Below are positions 13,847-26,248 of a stretch of DNA of 64,000 bases, piece by piece (within the stretch, counting starts at the first letter, position 1; every line of letters starts with the position of its first letter). A model generated the notes under the pieces. It ran no database searches, had not been told where the DNA came from, and saw only the letters and a program-made list of their open reading frames with translations. The translations under genes were made by a program, and so were the position numbers. The stretch comes from Sipunculus nudus (taxonomy: Eukaryota; Annelida; Sipuncula; Golfingiida; Sipunculidae): assembly GCA_026874595.1 (NCBI GenBank), contig CM049317.1, positions 75,794,891 through 75,858,890 on the forward strand, written 5' to 3'.

Positions 13847-13888
<42 letters not shown>
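13778..13888. repeat. TA microsatellite, two blocks
   Basis: Alternating TA runs with TTTATA interruptions at about 13778-13825 and pure TA at about 13850-13888. The tracts are self-complementary and cruciform-prone. Confidence 0.9.
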
Positions 13889-13889
<1 letters not shown>

Positions 13890-14504
13890 ATCGAATCACA
13901 AATGTATATACTGATTACGGGATGGTAATATTGGGTAGTATTGTATTAAAACCCGAAGATATCATGACAAGACAGCATTAAAAAACCAACAGGTGCGTAT
14001 AAAACAACGGGCACCTGATATAGGATATACATCAGCAAGCGTACAGATTTCCACCTTACTGTCTATAAGGTGTCGTTTTTGTATTTCATTATAATATAAT
14101 GTACATGTACTAAAGTAAAGGATATCAAGTAAATACAACCGAATACTTGTTTGGTTTGCTCTTAAAGGGAAAAGAACACAGGTATATCACAGAGATAAAT
14201 CCCTTATTGATGCGCAATGGAGTGCAGTCATAAAGACATTAACTCTACAGCCTAGTTTCATGAATACACGCCCCTGTCAGATATTAAACACGTCGGAAAC
14301 GAATCGTGTAATATACGTCAATTCAAGGGGGTTAACACCTTTATTTATATACAATAAGGCTTACTGTGACAGAGTTATACCTCAAATAGATACACAACAT
14401 TCTTTGATAAATTTACCTTGTTTCTATTAGGTCAGAACCAGAGATTAAACTTCAATATTTAAGACAGCATATTTCCGAAATAACATGTTGGTGATTTACA
14501 AGGC

Positions 14505-14720
14505 CAAACACAGTGGTACTGATGTTCAGTATATAACTCAAGCACCCTTGCAACATGAACACAGTGACTGATGTTCAATATTTTAACACAGGTACCTTTA
14601 TAACATGGACACAGTTACTGATATTCAATATTTAACACCGGCACCTTTTTAATATAAACACGTAGACTGATGCTCAATATCTATTACAGGCATCTTTAAA
14701 AGATGTACACAGTATTTAAC
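14505..14720. repeat. Short tandem array, ~75-bp imperfect unit
   Basis: Segments with ACTGATGTTCA-like starts followed by ATATTTAAC, an ACC/GCACC block and TAACATGAACACAG-like ends recur near 14518, 14568, 14627 and 14668. Units are diverged and the array is short. No coding potential. Confidence 0.5.
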
Positions 14721-15139
14721 GGAAACATCTATTCTAAATTTTTCGGTTTATTATTTGGTAATTTAATGAGAGATAAATAGCATTTTATGTGTCAAATAAA
14801 TTTCCAATAAGATATTCATATGCATAAGAACTACAATAATACATTGATTATAATCTTTCGACAAGAAAATACATTTTACAAGTTATATTTGTTTGGTTAT
14901 TTTAAGTTTAGATGATTCCCGTGGCTTTTGATATTACAATGTGAATTTTACACTCGTCCTGAACGGAGTGAATTTCACAAAAGTCACTAGAGAGTAAAGT
15001 CGTTTATATTAGTATCATATGACGTATAGATACTTCCAGGCCAAATGATGTTTTGTATGATATTTAGGAAAACTAAATCTCTGAAGGTTAAACAATTGAT
15101 ATGCATACGTTAATGTGAGTTCAGTTGTTGGTTTTGAAT

Positions 15140-15384
15140 TCAAGTGCATTTGGCCTTTTTCTCACATAACACTCCTTTCTTGGAGAGTTCACAAGCGCTG
15201 TCAAAATGCTTGAAATCTGACGTAGAAAATGCCAGACGATCTTCATAGCCCATGAAATTATTTGGTTCGCCAAACTTCCATTCTATGAATGTGACTGGTT
15301 GACCCGTAGATTCCCAAACCCAGTGGCTCACATTTTCCTGAACTGTTCCTGATGTCCAGTATCCCTCGCCGTGTCCAATTTCAA
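15140..15384 (-). CDS. Lectin (minus) exon 3: CTLD C-terminal half and stop
   Basis: Acceptor tttctag is followed by 245 nt beginning in phase 1 with EIGHGEGYWTSGTV, then WVWESTGQPV, WKFGEPNN, and the end DSACELSKKGVLCEKK. These are the canonical second-half CTLD strands. EPN is present. The C2 cysteine of the usual C2-C3 bridge is missing (EDRL), leaving SAC without its normal partner, and WND is not conserved. Confidence 0.9.
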
Positions 15385-18300
15385 CTAGAAAGCAAGTTAC
15401 TATTATAGTCAGGTTGTCTCTTTACGCGGACATGTATTTAAGACAAAAGGGGCATATTCTAGTTAATGTACTGGACTTTTATGCCAAACCTGGAACAAAG
15501 TGCAACATAAATTAAATCACTTGCATTTTTTTGTTTAAACTCTGAAGAAATACATATAAAAAGGTCGAAAAAAACGCCTTGGGGGGAAAGTCATGTTATT
15601 CTAATTTGACTATTGAGTATTAAGTTTGACTTAACTTAGCTGCACATTGTCAAATAAAACTTGGTCTTTACCCCTATAAATGACCACTCATTTGAAAGTT
15701 CTCCTCATTGCCTGTCTGTTGAATACAAATAAGATGTATATTCAGCAATAAAAACGATTTTAAGCATATTGACCACGACAGGGCTCGACAATAGCCCCTA
15801 CCAATTTATACAAGGGATTGGGAATGTCGTGAGAACAACTTTTCCTAGTGTCAGAAAGTTGCCGGTTTGGCCTCCGATATACCAGCCCATGCCCATGACA
15901 CAATTTAAGGGAATATCAGTTTCCAGTTTTAAAAGCTTGAAGAGTTTCTTACAAACAATGTCTTAAGTCGGGGGCGTCTGTGTGTCATCATGGTAAGCAT
16001 TATGACGTCACAATTCTAACAATTTTAAGTTGTTCTTTATTTGTTTCCACTCGCAAAGAAACACTGCAGTTGCAGAAACCGTGCAAAGACCCATAATATC
16101 TCTGTGCTTGCCCAATATTACCACCCCGTAAAGGCGATGCTGACTGAAGAAAAAAAATGGTTTAACAAGACTTTTATTATATCCATTATATTCTGCCCTG
16201 AAATATTAAGAGGGTTTCAATTATACCGTAAAAGAAACCCCACTAAAATTAAGTTAACTATGTGAACAGATAGTTATGCAGACATGTTACAGGACTCTTC
16301 TGTTAAAAGGGCCATCAAACTAACAGAAAAAGCATACCTTTGATTAACAAACTTTCAAAGTGTGATTACAGATTTTGAAAACTACTGGTAGGGAGAGAAA
16401 GAGTGCTTTCCCATGTATTTGCAACATTTTAACAATACAATTAGGCAAATATTATAAATTTAAGTGTATGGGCACACTAAGTGATATTTCAAGTTTAAAT
16501 GGTACTTTCCTTGAACAGACTTCATTTCATATAGACTTGGAAACCCTATCTGGACGATTTTGTTTTCTAAATCAGCATGAGTTAATTTGATTAATATTGA
16601 CTTCCAATTTATTTACCTGGTACTGATAAACTAGCGTTGCTTTAAATGACACCTCGGATGTTTTGCATCTCTTCTTCTGTTTCAATATTGGCGGTAGTAG
16701 CATTTGTTTAGTGATAAAAAATTAAAGTTTAAGTTAATTTACCTGGTACTGATAAACTAGCGTTGCTTGAAATGACACCTCGGATATGTTACAATATTCT
16801 TCTGCTTCAATACTGATGGGAGTGGCATTTGCTTTGTGATAAAATTTAAAGTTAAAATTAATTAATTTACCTGGTACTGATAAACTAGCGTTCCTTTCAA
16901 TGGCACCTCGGATGTGTTGCATCTCCGCTTCTGTTTCAACACTGACGGGAGTCGCATTTGCTTCCTGACAAAACTTTTCTACTTCCGGGTAGACAAGTCG
17001 CGGTGATGGTTGAAATTTATAGCAGGAGGTTGGGTTAGACTCACCTGTTCTGAACGGATGACCAAATGGTGGGTAACATGGAGAACCTATTGAACCAAAT
17101 AAAAACACATGGCAGTGCATAGACACATGGTCATAGGTAATACCCTTTTATACTTTTATCGAAAAAAAGGAGAATGGCTTTGGCTCGGGATAAATGTACA
17201 ATGTTTGAAAAGACTGTTCTTGATTTTCATCAAGTTATTCTCAGTTGTTCAAGGTGATGTAGTTCTTATGCATATGAATATCTTATTGGGAATTTATTTG
17301 ACACATAAAATGCTATTTATACAATACATGCAACAAAGCCAGATGCAAAACATGCGCAATAATAACACGGGGAGAAACTTTAAACATTAAAAGTCAAACC
17401 TATAAGGTACGAGGACATTTAAGCTGCGAGTCGAGGGGAGTGGTGTATTGTATACAATGCAGGATCTGTCCAAATATTTCATACATAGGTGAAACTGGAG
17501 AAACCTTGAGACAACGTGTCAACGGCCATAGACAAACCATTAGCTCAAACAACCGCTTTGTGCCAATAGGAAAACATTTCTCTGAAAACAGACATCAGGA
17601 ATCGGACATGAAAATATGTGTTTTAATGGGTAATCTGCCAGATACACACAACAGAAGAATATGGGAACTGAAACTCAGTTTGACTGTATAAATATGGGAT
17701 TAAACAGAGATAATGGATTCCTAACCCATTACAAAGACTAAACATAGGACTCAACTATTTTAGACTATGTACATACATTTTGATTTTTACACCAGTACAC
17801 AACACAACAATTTAAAACTTGGAACACTCCCTTGCTTTTAAGGATCAGTTACCACTTCAATGGACACCTGCTACCTGGAAATCATGATCACTAATCCACC
17901 AATCCCCTTTTTCAGCCAGCACCGACACAACTTAACAATAGAACCGACAGGCTATGCCATAATCCTCGTCAACTGAACCATACTGGGAACAGCTACCTGA
18001 GGAACAGCTCCATTTACACCTGAGGAAGGGGGCCGAGCACCCGAAAGCTTGTGTACAAGAACCTACACACAGCTAGTCTTTTTCAAAAGGTGTCAACCAA
18101 TTACATTACTTTTTGTAAGTAACAGACTAGCACGGCATTTCAAAACTTTATAATATTTCACATGTATACGTATATTGCTTCTATCATACTAAAAGCAACG
18201 CAACCATACATTTAAAGATTCATTGAAAACTTGACTAACATCAATATTAAATTACATTTCTCAGTGTTCATTTACAAATTACAGCCATTAAAAACTACCC

Positions 18301-18724
18301 AGAGGGATTGCAATTTTAATTTTGGATGTGCATTAATATACCTACAGCTGGGTCGTGGTTTAGGGGTACTTTGAAGGCGACTTATCATACTTAAGGTGTA
18401 CATAATTTGCGCAGTGTTGTGAAGACCATCACACGCTGTCTACCCTGCCTTGTCCATATTTTTCACCTTACTATTTGGAGCATATGGGTTTGTTATACCT
18501 GTCGAAGCATAATGACATAATTATAGAAAATTTAAAATATAGTGACATTTAAATATATCTCAAATTTAAAATAAACATATATTTTTCTTTATCACTAATC
18601 ATCATCAGTTATGAAAGACTTTAAAATGACCTTGGTAAAGTATTATAGAAGGTCTTGTTAATGGTTATAAAAGCTTACCTGCTTTTGCTATAATGAAAAA
18701 ATGGACGGTCATGACTGTTTTCAT
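15140..18724 (-). CDS. Secreted C-type lectin, three coding exons (gene model)
   Basis: Coding exons on the minus strand are 18724-18679 (signal peptide), 17086-16871 (CTLD first half) and 15384-15140 (CTLD second half, TGA stop at 15140-15142). Donors and acceptors follow GT-AG and every junction is phase 1, so the exons join in frame to about 168 residues, a normal size for a small single-CTLD secreted lectin. The mature N-terminus has the extra cysteine pair of long-form CTLDs (PCYPPF and SCYKF). An EPN motif within GEPNN is the type that usually binds mannose-like sugars. The WND region reads HFDS and the EDC cysteine is replaced (YEDRL), so Ca2+ and sugar binding may be weakened. Intron 1 holds a Penelope-like remnant, and the start of intron 2 holds repeated copies of the exon 3' end. 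The unspliced model is inferred; untranslated exons are not identified. Confidence 0.8.
15400..16600. other. Lectin intron 2 and flanks, no other gene
   Basis: No further exon recognised. The open frames at 15769, 16041 and 16375 on the plus strand are uncharacterised and lie inside the intron of the minus-strand lectin. Confidence 0.5.
16611..16870 (-). repeat. Two tandem partial copies of the lectin exon 3' end and its splice donor
   Basis: Downstream of the true donor at 16870/16871 the last ~95 nt of the exon plus intron start recur, with donor-like CCAG|GTAAAT at 16742/16743 and 16616/16617 (spacing 128 and 126 bp). The middle copy still reads ANATPISIEAEEYC but an indel shifts the frame. 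The outer copy has an in-frame stop. Both are decayed duplicates, yet both donors match consensus. Confidence 0.85.
16871..17086 (-). CDS. Lectin (minus) exon 2: CTLD N-terminal half
   Basis: This 216-nt exon follows acceptor ttcaatag and ends CCAG before gtaaat. It begins GSPCYPPFGHPF, contains SCYKF, the helix cysteine VEKFCQEANATPVSVE and the AEMQHIRG helix, and stops before the WTSG strand. The exon length and phase (1-1) are identical to those of exon 3 of the plus-strand lectin, so the two genes share ancestry. Sequons NAT and NAS suggest N-glycosylation. Confidence 0.88.
17305..18115 (+). mobile_element. Penelope-like element 3' fragment (GIY-YIG endonuclease)
   Basis: From about 17315 an open frame reads NTCNKARCKTC, SQTYKVRGHLSCES, VVYCIQC, then CPNISYIGETGETLRQRV and NGHRQTI. 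This is the cysteine-rich linker plus GIY-YIG endonuclease core typical of Penelope-like retroelements. GKHFSE and WELK of the C-terminal domain follow. The frame ends at 17691, but the expected C-terminal GLNRDNGF continues in another frame at 17697-17730, showing a frameshift. About 300 bp further, the motif GAGCACCCGAAAGCTTGTG lies in a tail region of the kind seen in element 3' UTRs. The reverse transcriptase part is missing. The fragment lies in intron 1 of the minus-strand lectin, in the opposite orientation, and is inactive. Confidence 0.85.
18679..18724 (-). CDS. Lectin (minus) exon 1: signal peptide
   Basis: The minus strand starts with ATG at 18724-18722 and reads MKTVMTVHFFIIAKA plus one base, then donor gtaagc at 18678-18673. 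A basic start and hydrophobic core (VHFFIIA) make it a plausible short signal peptide. It ends in phase 1, as needed by the exon at 17086. It resembles in length and style the plus-strand lectin's exon 1 (MKNTTILKLLPVIISVT). No other ATG-led hydrophobic exon was found nearby. Confidence 0.65.
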
Positions 18725-18729
18725 TCTTC

Positions 18730-21700
18730 CTCACTCGCCCTTATTCCTTATATGATATACTGAATCTTTTTAAATATTTTATCCAGGCACGGAACTTAAT
18801 CTTAGGACCATCTATTTTTATGAGAAATCAGTAATGATGATTCTATCCCGTTGTCTTTTTGTTGCCACTCTAAGACAACCAGGGCCACGTCAAAATTGCA
18901 TATCGTGAAATATATTAGCCCTGACAATGATAAATGATACAGGCTATTATAATGGGCACATGATCTTCAAACTTAACAGTCACGAAAGATAATATCCTCA
19001 CGTAAGCTTAATGGGTCGTTAATTATCTAGGCCCGACAAATTTGTCACAAAATATTGAAAATTTAAGATGCCATACACCCGTCTTCAGCACCAATAATAA
19101 AAGCAAGTAATGGGCAACTAGGCAAACAGATTGCTCCATAGAAGCGCCTACTTTATTCAGTTTAACCCTATTGTCATTAAAATTTATCACAAATTGCAGT
19201 GCGTCTTATTTTATACAAAAGATCTTCTTACAACGTATTTATTGAACCACCAGTGCATTAAAATTTGTCTATGTTGATTGATGGGGAAATTCTGTGTATG
19301 AAAATTTAAGAGCCCTGTGGTTTTAAATATCTGTAATGATGGCTTGCTGGTGTAAAGGACAAAGAGTTTATTGATTTATATTCCTAAACCGACATAATTG
19401 ATCCATTATTCTCTCACAATTTTTCTGGGACATACAAACAGAATAATTAATGAAGATATAACGTTACGAGAATGGGAAATTTCATGTGATCGATCTCACA
19501 ACAATAAAACCCAGTAGAGAATGCTGTAAATATTAAACCCTTGAAGCTACTTGCCTCGTAGCAAATCATAAAGGTTGTACTGTGTATTAAACCAAATGTG
19601 CTGGTAGAGTTGAAGCGTAAATGTAAAAACAAATTAAAAATAAGCCTGATATATTGTTTTCATGAATGATACAAATTGTGTTAGAATAAGCCGGTTAATT
19701 ATAAAAAAAAACTAGTAACTGATGACTCAACACTACTATCTATGCAAGAAATTGGATGACAACAGGTATGAGAAAGTAGCCATTAAAAGTAAAATCCAGG
19801 GGGGGGGGGGGGGGCTGGCATTAAGGAAACTCAGAATGACCTTTATTCAGAGACATAAATATGCCATGAAGTTGCTTACAATAATGTCAATAATGCATTT
19901 AATATAGGAAATAGCAGAACTCTCTCAGAAGTATTAAATTTAAAGTTAAAACGTACTTAAAATCCAAAATGGCTGTCAGTATGCTCCCCACATAGGCGAA
20001 TACGTGGATTCTTACATACATTGTAGTCACTATACGTAAATGTTGCACGCCCGCTAAAGACGATGGTGTTGGCAAATTTTATGAGATAAGACGTCAAGAG
20101 GTATACATCGGGCGTATTATGTACTTTTCGGGTGCAGCTTTTCTCATCGACTGATCGACTTCTATGTTAACCTACTGGGATTCAGGCAATACGGTAGATA
20201 AATAATTTTACATTTAAAATATCGAATATCCTTTCAAATAAAAACTCATGTTATTAGATGTAATATCCCAGTGGTTTAAACTATGGGGGGATTATATCTT
20301 AGTATCCCATTTATCTTATTGTCATATATCGTTGTTCAATAAACTATTTTTCGGCGTGATATCTGGCCAGGATGGATTTCTGTTAAACACAACAGAAATA
20401 CTAACCTCACCGATGAACATTTGTGGTTTGCTCTCCCACATTCTCTGATCAACAACATTAATAAGCATGCCTGTAGCAGCAAGTCTGTCACACTATATGC
20501 AGGTGACTAGTTTCTAGATGATAGCGCGCAGGATACAGATAAAATAAATTTCACATAACTCTAATCCTATATAAAGGTACTTTTCTATTTTAAGTGAAGT
20601 TTGTTATCCTATTCTGGCCTGACAGCAGTTAGAACGGGACAGACGCTGAATAAAATCGCCGAAAAAAAAATATGTTATTTAATTGTTGCATCAGTTACGA
20701 AATTTTGTATTTATATATTTTTGTATTTTTTGTATTTTTGTTTGTTAATCATGAATAGAAGTTTAGTTTTACAACACCTTCATGAGAAGACTTTACAGTG
20801 CTATGAATTTCCAAACCACGAGTCATACACATTCGTTCTTCCCTATTGGACGGATACTGGGCTTCGGGTAATCACGAATCTAAAGAAGGTAATTGGATTT
20901 TGGAAACCACTGGACAGCCGATCATTTGAGCCTAGCCTACTGATTATTTGGTATACCAAATAATTTACTCGGGGAATTGCACTATCGTTTGTTACGGATG
21001 TTAATAATCAGATTTCCCCTGATTATCCCGAATAAATAACATAGGTAGCCACGCTTTGAGAAGAAATCCACTTGATGTGTTTGGCCTGACTGAGGGGTGT
21101 TTTCCTATCGATTGACAAGCATTTTTATCTGCTGTATTCATAAAAACGATTTCATATTTCTTTCCTGTCTTGCTTATCAAGCCTGTCTACTGCCACAGGC
21201 TCCCTTTAACAAATTTATTAGTAACGTTTGAGGCAAAATAATCAAATTACTGTTCATCAACAAGAAACAAACATCCCTTTCCTATGACTTTGACCTTCTC
21301 CCCACAAATAAAATGTGATTGTTGTCGCAAGATGGGTAACATAAATATCAATTTTGAATCCAACTTTTCATTACCAATAAAACAAAATTTCAAACTTTTC
21401 TTAAGCTTCATCCGGCAACTTTTGACCTCCTGAGCCAAATATCAAAAAGAGGATTTCCTTGCGTTATGTCACCTATAAATGTGAAGTCTGGACAAATTAG
21501 TAAATTCTTGAGGGCATTTCATAAGAAACCTGGTCGCACATATTTCAGTTGACCACGAAAGCCAAAGGCGGAGAATGCTCTGACAAATTCAGAAATCAGC
21601 AGAAAATACCACATGTGCCGCAATCAATGAAAATTACATTGCTGTCCTATTATCCATATGTCAGTTCAATTTGACAATGACTATTCTTGCTGTTCAAGAG

Positions 21701-22025
21701 ATGAAGTATACGGTAGAACATATGTAAACATGTAAAATAAAATTTCGGGAACAGCTAATTTACATGAAACATTATTTTGAAAATAATTTGTTTCGATTTG
21801 TCTTATTCACTGACTCAGAAAGAAAGTAGAAAATATAACTTTTAATCGCAGAAAAAAAGGGTTAAATTATAATGACATATTAGTCCTATGACAAATAAGT
21901 AGAATGTGAAGAAAGCAGCAGAGGCTTTATATATATTTGGTAAGATAATCGGACAGGACACGTAAGCGCTAACACTGTGTCAGCTACACTGAGACATTTT
22001 TCTTATAAATCTTAAAATACTATAT
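18730..22025. other. Intergenic DNA, no gene recognised
   Basis: AT-rich with short frames only (for example 20601-20963, 120 codons, no domain and very uneven composition). A run of 16 G lies at about 19799-19814. No RNA genes seen. Confidence 0.5.
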
Positions 22026-23789
22026 AATTACATTAATATATATCGTTATATACCATAGATACAGTAAATTATAAAAAAATACAATTATTATTTTTTCTTG
22101 GCCTCTATGTTTGGGGGCTGGTTCGGGTTTGTACAAGGAATTCATAGGCGTATTGCATAGATTAAACAAAGGCCGATTAAGAAATATTTATTCAGTCTTT
22201 ATGACACATAGGACTGTAAAGTCATGATGGAAAAGGTTTTATCAAATCAATAAACTAAGAGCTACAATCGATAGTCCCCAGGACAAGAACGTAAAAACAG
22301 ACCATGCTTCACGGAAAAAGGTGAAAAATAACTTTATTTAAAAAAAATACCCCTGCGTATCATCTTTTATTACAACAATAGCTTCAAGTGTAAGCTGTCT
22401 ACTTTGAGAGTCTTTATTTAAAACGACATGACATGCTATTTTATGTTGATTTGTTCGAAGGTTCTTTCATTTCCATTCAATATAAAGCTATTGCCAAGGC
22501 CCTCTTGTGACAAAAAGATCGCTATTTATTACAATTCTTTGAGGCTTTTCATTTAGATTTCAGGAGAATAGAAGAACTGATCAAAATTTTATTTATCTCT
22601 CAAGACCTTGACTGACATTGTTTTCTCGTTGAAAATCGCAGCTGAAATCCCAACAGTTATTCGTTGTAAGTACACCTTGAACTTACCTTTTCATATTTAT
22701 TACAATGATTCGGTCAAACTTTTACTTAAAATATATTGTCAGATTGACTCAAGCAATTTATAAATTAAAAATTAACTTTAATGGTGTTTGGTTGAATGCA
22801 GGGGAGGAGGAAAACTTAGGACTCAGGGAAAGCACTCGACCTTGGAAGGGGCCAGTTCAAACCAGGGTCGGCAGCGGAGAGAACCGAGCATTTTACCATT
22901 CGACTGCACAGACCAATCTGATGACAAATCTGATATATAATTATAAATTAACTTATGTTTTCATTTAACTCCAAACTTATGAAATTTCGGTCAACCTCAT
23001 ACCTTTGAGCAAACATTATCTCCATTATTCTGATTAAAATAAAGCATGAATGATTATTAACTAAAAATAATGCTGAAATTACAGAATTAGAAGGTGAAGA
23101 CAGTCTATATGAAATACATTATCAAGGGCGGCCTTTTAAATACCTCAAATAAAGCTGTCAGGTGAAATACACTGAATGGATCAAACTGGTGATGACTCTT
23201 AAGGATAACAGTTGTTCCTAAATAATCCAACAAGAAAGTTATTACTTTACCTAATAGATAAATGAAGGCTTCATCAGCCCACTATAGTTAAATAGGCGAT
23301 AGGTAGAAAGGTAGGAGAGAAGTCATACAACATACAATATACATTTTGGCAGAAACCGTGATACATTGAAATAAGCATCAATTCGATAACAGGTCCTTCA
23401 AACAACCCTATATATGCCTAAACCAGAAAATACTTCTTCAACGAGCTTATGTGAAGACCTGACATAGAACACAATGCAACTTGTATATATTCACTTCAGT
23501 CAACTGCAGAATGTATGTTGAATTAAACATAGCAGACTGGAACTTGTTGGTGGAATTCCTGGTCATAATGTAATACTTCCGATTACTTTGGTACACCTTG
23601 AAAAGATCACTCTTGAAACATAATGGGAGTTACTTTGGACAAGGGTGCATTGACTTTATAATATGCTATAAAGTCTTTGAAATAATATGTCAACGTATGA
23701 ATAATTTTCTAACAACAAAACATATGATGTAAATGACCAGTTATTTTCATTTTATTTTATGATATATCATATTATGTTATATTTGTCAT

Positions 23790-23924
23790 ACCAGGATTAA
23801 GATGTGAACGTCCAGGTTGCTTTATCTGTCAAACCGACTTGCTGAAACCATGCATACTTACAACCAAAAAGAGAAATACGTCGTGTTAACAAAACACAAA
23901 CATATATATATAATTATATATATG

Positions 23925-23970
<46 letters not shown>

Positions 23971-24705
23971 AAAGAAGTTGCTTATATTCTCTGGAGAGGC
24001 GTCCCATATGTACCAACACCGATGATACCACAGAAATAAACATTGAGTCCCGTAATGACAGTACGCGGCAAAATTCCTTGTTTTCTCTGTTACTGGTACG
24101 CGGACCATCGGGCACATGTAACATCGGGGTGAAACACGGCTACCTCATTGAGTGGCTTGCGTTGTGTGTACAGTAAACTCAGTCCTTACAGTCAAGGTCT
24201 CTTGCTGGAGAATACACGTTTGACACAGTTCACGCACCGCGCACAGACTATTCCTCCTGGGCGTAGAATCAGTCTATCAAAGGTGATGTCTCCTGGAATC
24301 ACCAAGTTGTAGGTTGCAAAATACCCATCTACACAGCGCTATTCAGTCCGTCGGCAAATATACGATACTCGCTCTGAAGTCATTTACAGAGAAATCACTT
24401 GTGGCCTTTCACAGTCATCGACTATCTTCGCGTGTAGAAATCACATCTAAACTGTCTCCACTGTGACACATGCAGACCTGCCCCCGGACTGTTGTAGATA
24501 TCGCCAGGCTAAACCTAATCACAGCTGCTACTCGTCTTCTGCCCAATCACCACTCCCAATTACGCTGACCTCAATATGTAGATGGATGTCATTATCCTTA
24601 TTAATAAACGACAAATTATTAAAACAATCACCTGGTTATATACACCCCACTAGAATACCCAAGCAACAGTTTTCTGGTGTCATTTTATGTATATACATAT
24701 GTGTG
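23790..24705. other. ~0.9-kb block present in P1 but not in P2
   Basis: Flanks on both sides align with P2 (37670 and 37740) but this block does not. It holds a TA microsatellite (23901-23968) and, on the minus strand at about 24217-24310, a short open stretch reading IVCARCVNCVKRVF that I cannot assign. It is an insertion in P1 or a deletion in P2. No terminal repeats could be recognised. Confidence 0.5.
23901..23968. repeat. TA microsatellite
   Basis: TA run with ATTA and GTATGTA interruptions at its start. The hydrophobic-looking Tyr-Ile open frames across it are artefacts of the repeat. Confidence 0.9.
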
Positions 24706-26248
24706 TGTGTGTGTTTGAGGTTAGAGAACTATCCCACAAGAAGGTTGACAGCTCCCTACTCAGCGAGATAGATTTTGATCATAAAGGACAACTGTCCCGA
24801 CAACTTCTTTTTGTACAGAGACAGCAGTAGTGCTTCGCCATCTAGACTATACTAACCATCATCTCATCGTATCAAAATTGCAAAGCAAAAGAGGCTTTCA
24901 TGAGACCTACTGTAACCAGACAACACCAAAATGAAAATGACGGTGGAATCTAAAAGTTGATGGAAAGAAAACGTGTTATATTCAGGGCCCTCCAGAGTAA
25001 CCATTCCTGTCTATCCAAAACGCAGCCTTCATCAATATTCCGGGAGAAGTCAAAATCAAACTGCTCCAAATATTCGACTCACTCTTGAGATTCCGATCTT
25101 CCGGATCGTTCGCTTAAATATATATATGCGGATGAAGTTCATCTGCTGACGAACAAGAAACAATATTCTTCGTAATTCACCTGAGCGCTTGATATCGTTC
25201 TAAACTGTCCAGAACTCATCGATGACCATTGATGTAAAGGTCACCATCAACCCTGCTCTAGACTTTCCTGCCACAGTCAATGAGACTGCCATGGGAGAAA
25301 AAAACATTAAAAACATATACTTGAAGAGCTCCTTCCCCTAATGCTATTATCACTATTAAACTGATGCTATTAAACTGATGAGTTTATCCTAAAATGTTGC
25401 AGACATCCTGAGTAAAAGTTGTCATGTGGGCAGCTAGGCTTTTCTTCCAGCGGCCTGTCTTTAACCAAGTATTTCGCCTATTTATTTTTTAGGCGGAAAT
25501 TCTCCTCTATAACCTACTTTCAATGAAGGGAAGGCCCGCTCTATGCAAAATAACTTAAGGTAAAGAAGGAGCTCTTTTGTTACTCGAAATTGTATATTTC
25601 TATATTTTACATATGATTGCATATTTTATTTCTTTTATAATAGATAAGAATATATTTATGATTCATAGAAGCAAATTATAAATTTATCTAATTTTTCAAT
25701 TCAAATAACAAACTCACAGATCATTCCGTCAATTTAACAACATTGAGTTAAATTTATGCTTATTCTTTCATTAAAAATGTCATTGGTTAAGAAATATTGA
25801 CCTTATATTAAAAGTTAAACGATAAGGTTGAGGTTGGACAAGGACAAATACATCAGATCTTGGCAGTCTATAATCACAATTATTAGCTTTGTCTGATTCT
25901 TTTAACGATGCTGTAACGCAAAAAGAGCAAAACTTTTATGGTCTGTAGACGTAAGTGAGTACTTATTTCAGAGGAGATCATGCTTTGAGTAATAGCAACC
26001 TATGATTTTAGTTTTTTTAGATCCTATTTTATGAGTTATCCAACAAAACATCAATTCCTCTTATAAAAAAAATAGACAAATGAAAGGCTCCATGAGCTCA
26101 GTTTTAGACTTATTACAGATGTAATGATAAAACTAGTATTTAGTTCTCATTTCTAATTATATAAAAAGTGGTAAAATTGAAATATTAGAAAAAAATAGTG
26201 TTTGTTTGAATACGGAATACATACTTTCATTTTATAAACAGGTGAAGA

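Larger units (their letters stand above)
11620..15125. other. Intergenic DNA with low-complexity tracts
   Basis: No gene recognised. Contains a C-run near 12077-12088 and TA microsatellites near 13.8 kb. Overlapping sense and antisense short frames at 13226-13452 have no domain. From about 14500 to 14720 there is a loosely repeated motif of about 75 bp (tactgatgttcaatatttaa...acatggacacag) in three to four imperfect copies. Confidence 0.5.
22030..25338. repeat. Paralogous segment P1 (upstream region of plus-strand lectin)
   Basis: Long blocks align with 36880-39000. Examples are CATAGATACAGTAAA..., TTCATAGGCGTATTG, AGCAGACTGGAACTTGTTGG, GACAAGGGTGCATTGACTTT, AGGTTGACAGCTC and ACTTGAAGAGCTCCTT, each with a close counterpart in the same order in P2. 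P1 has two extra stretches absent from P2, about 22265-23010 and 23790-24700. P2 has an extra SINE at 38511. The pair represents an old duplication of the lectin's 5' region. Confidence 0.8.

Noticed and set aside
22800-22895. Possible tRNA-derived head (AGTTCAAACCAGGG)
   Set aside because: Only a weak B-box resemblance; no A-box, body or second copy in the window.
24463-24771. 102-codon plus-strand frame
   Set aside because: Runs through a TG microsatellite, has no domain, and lies in a block absent from the paralogous segment.
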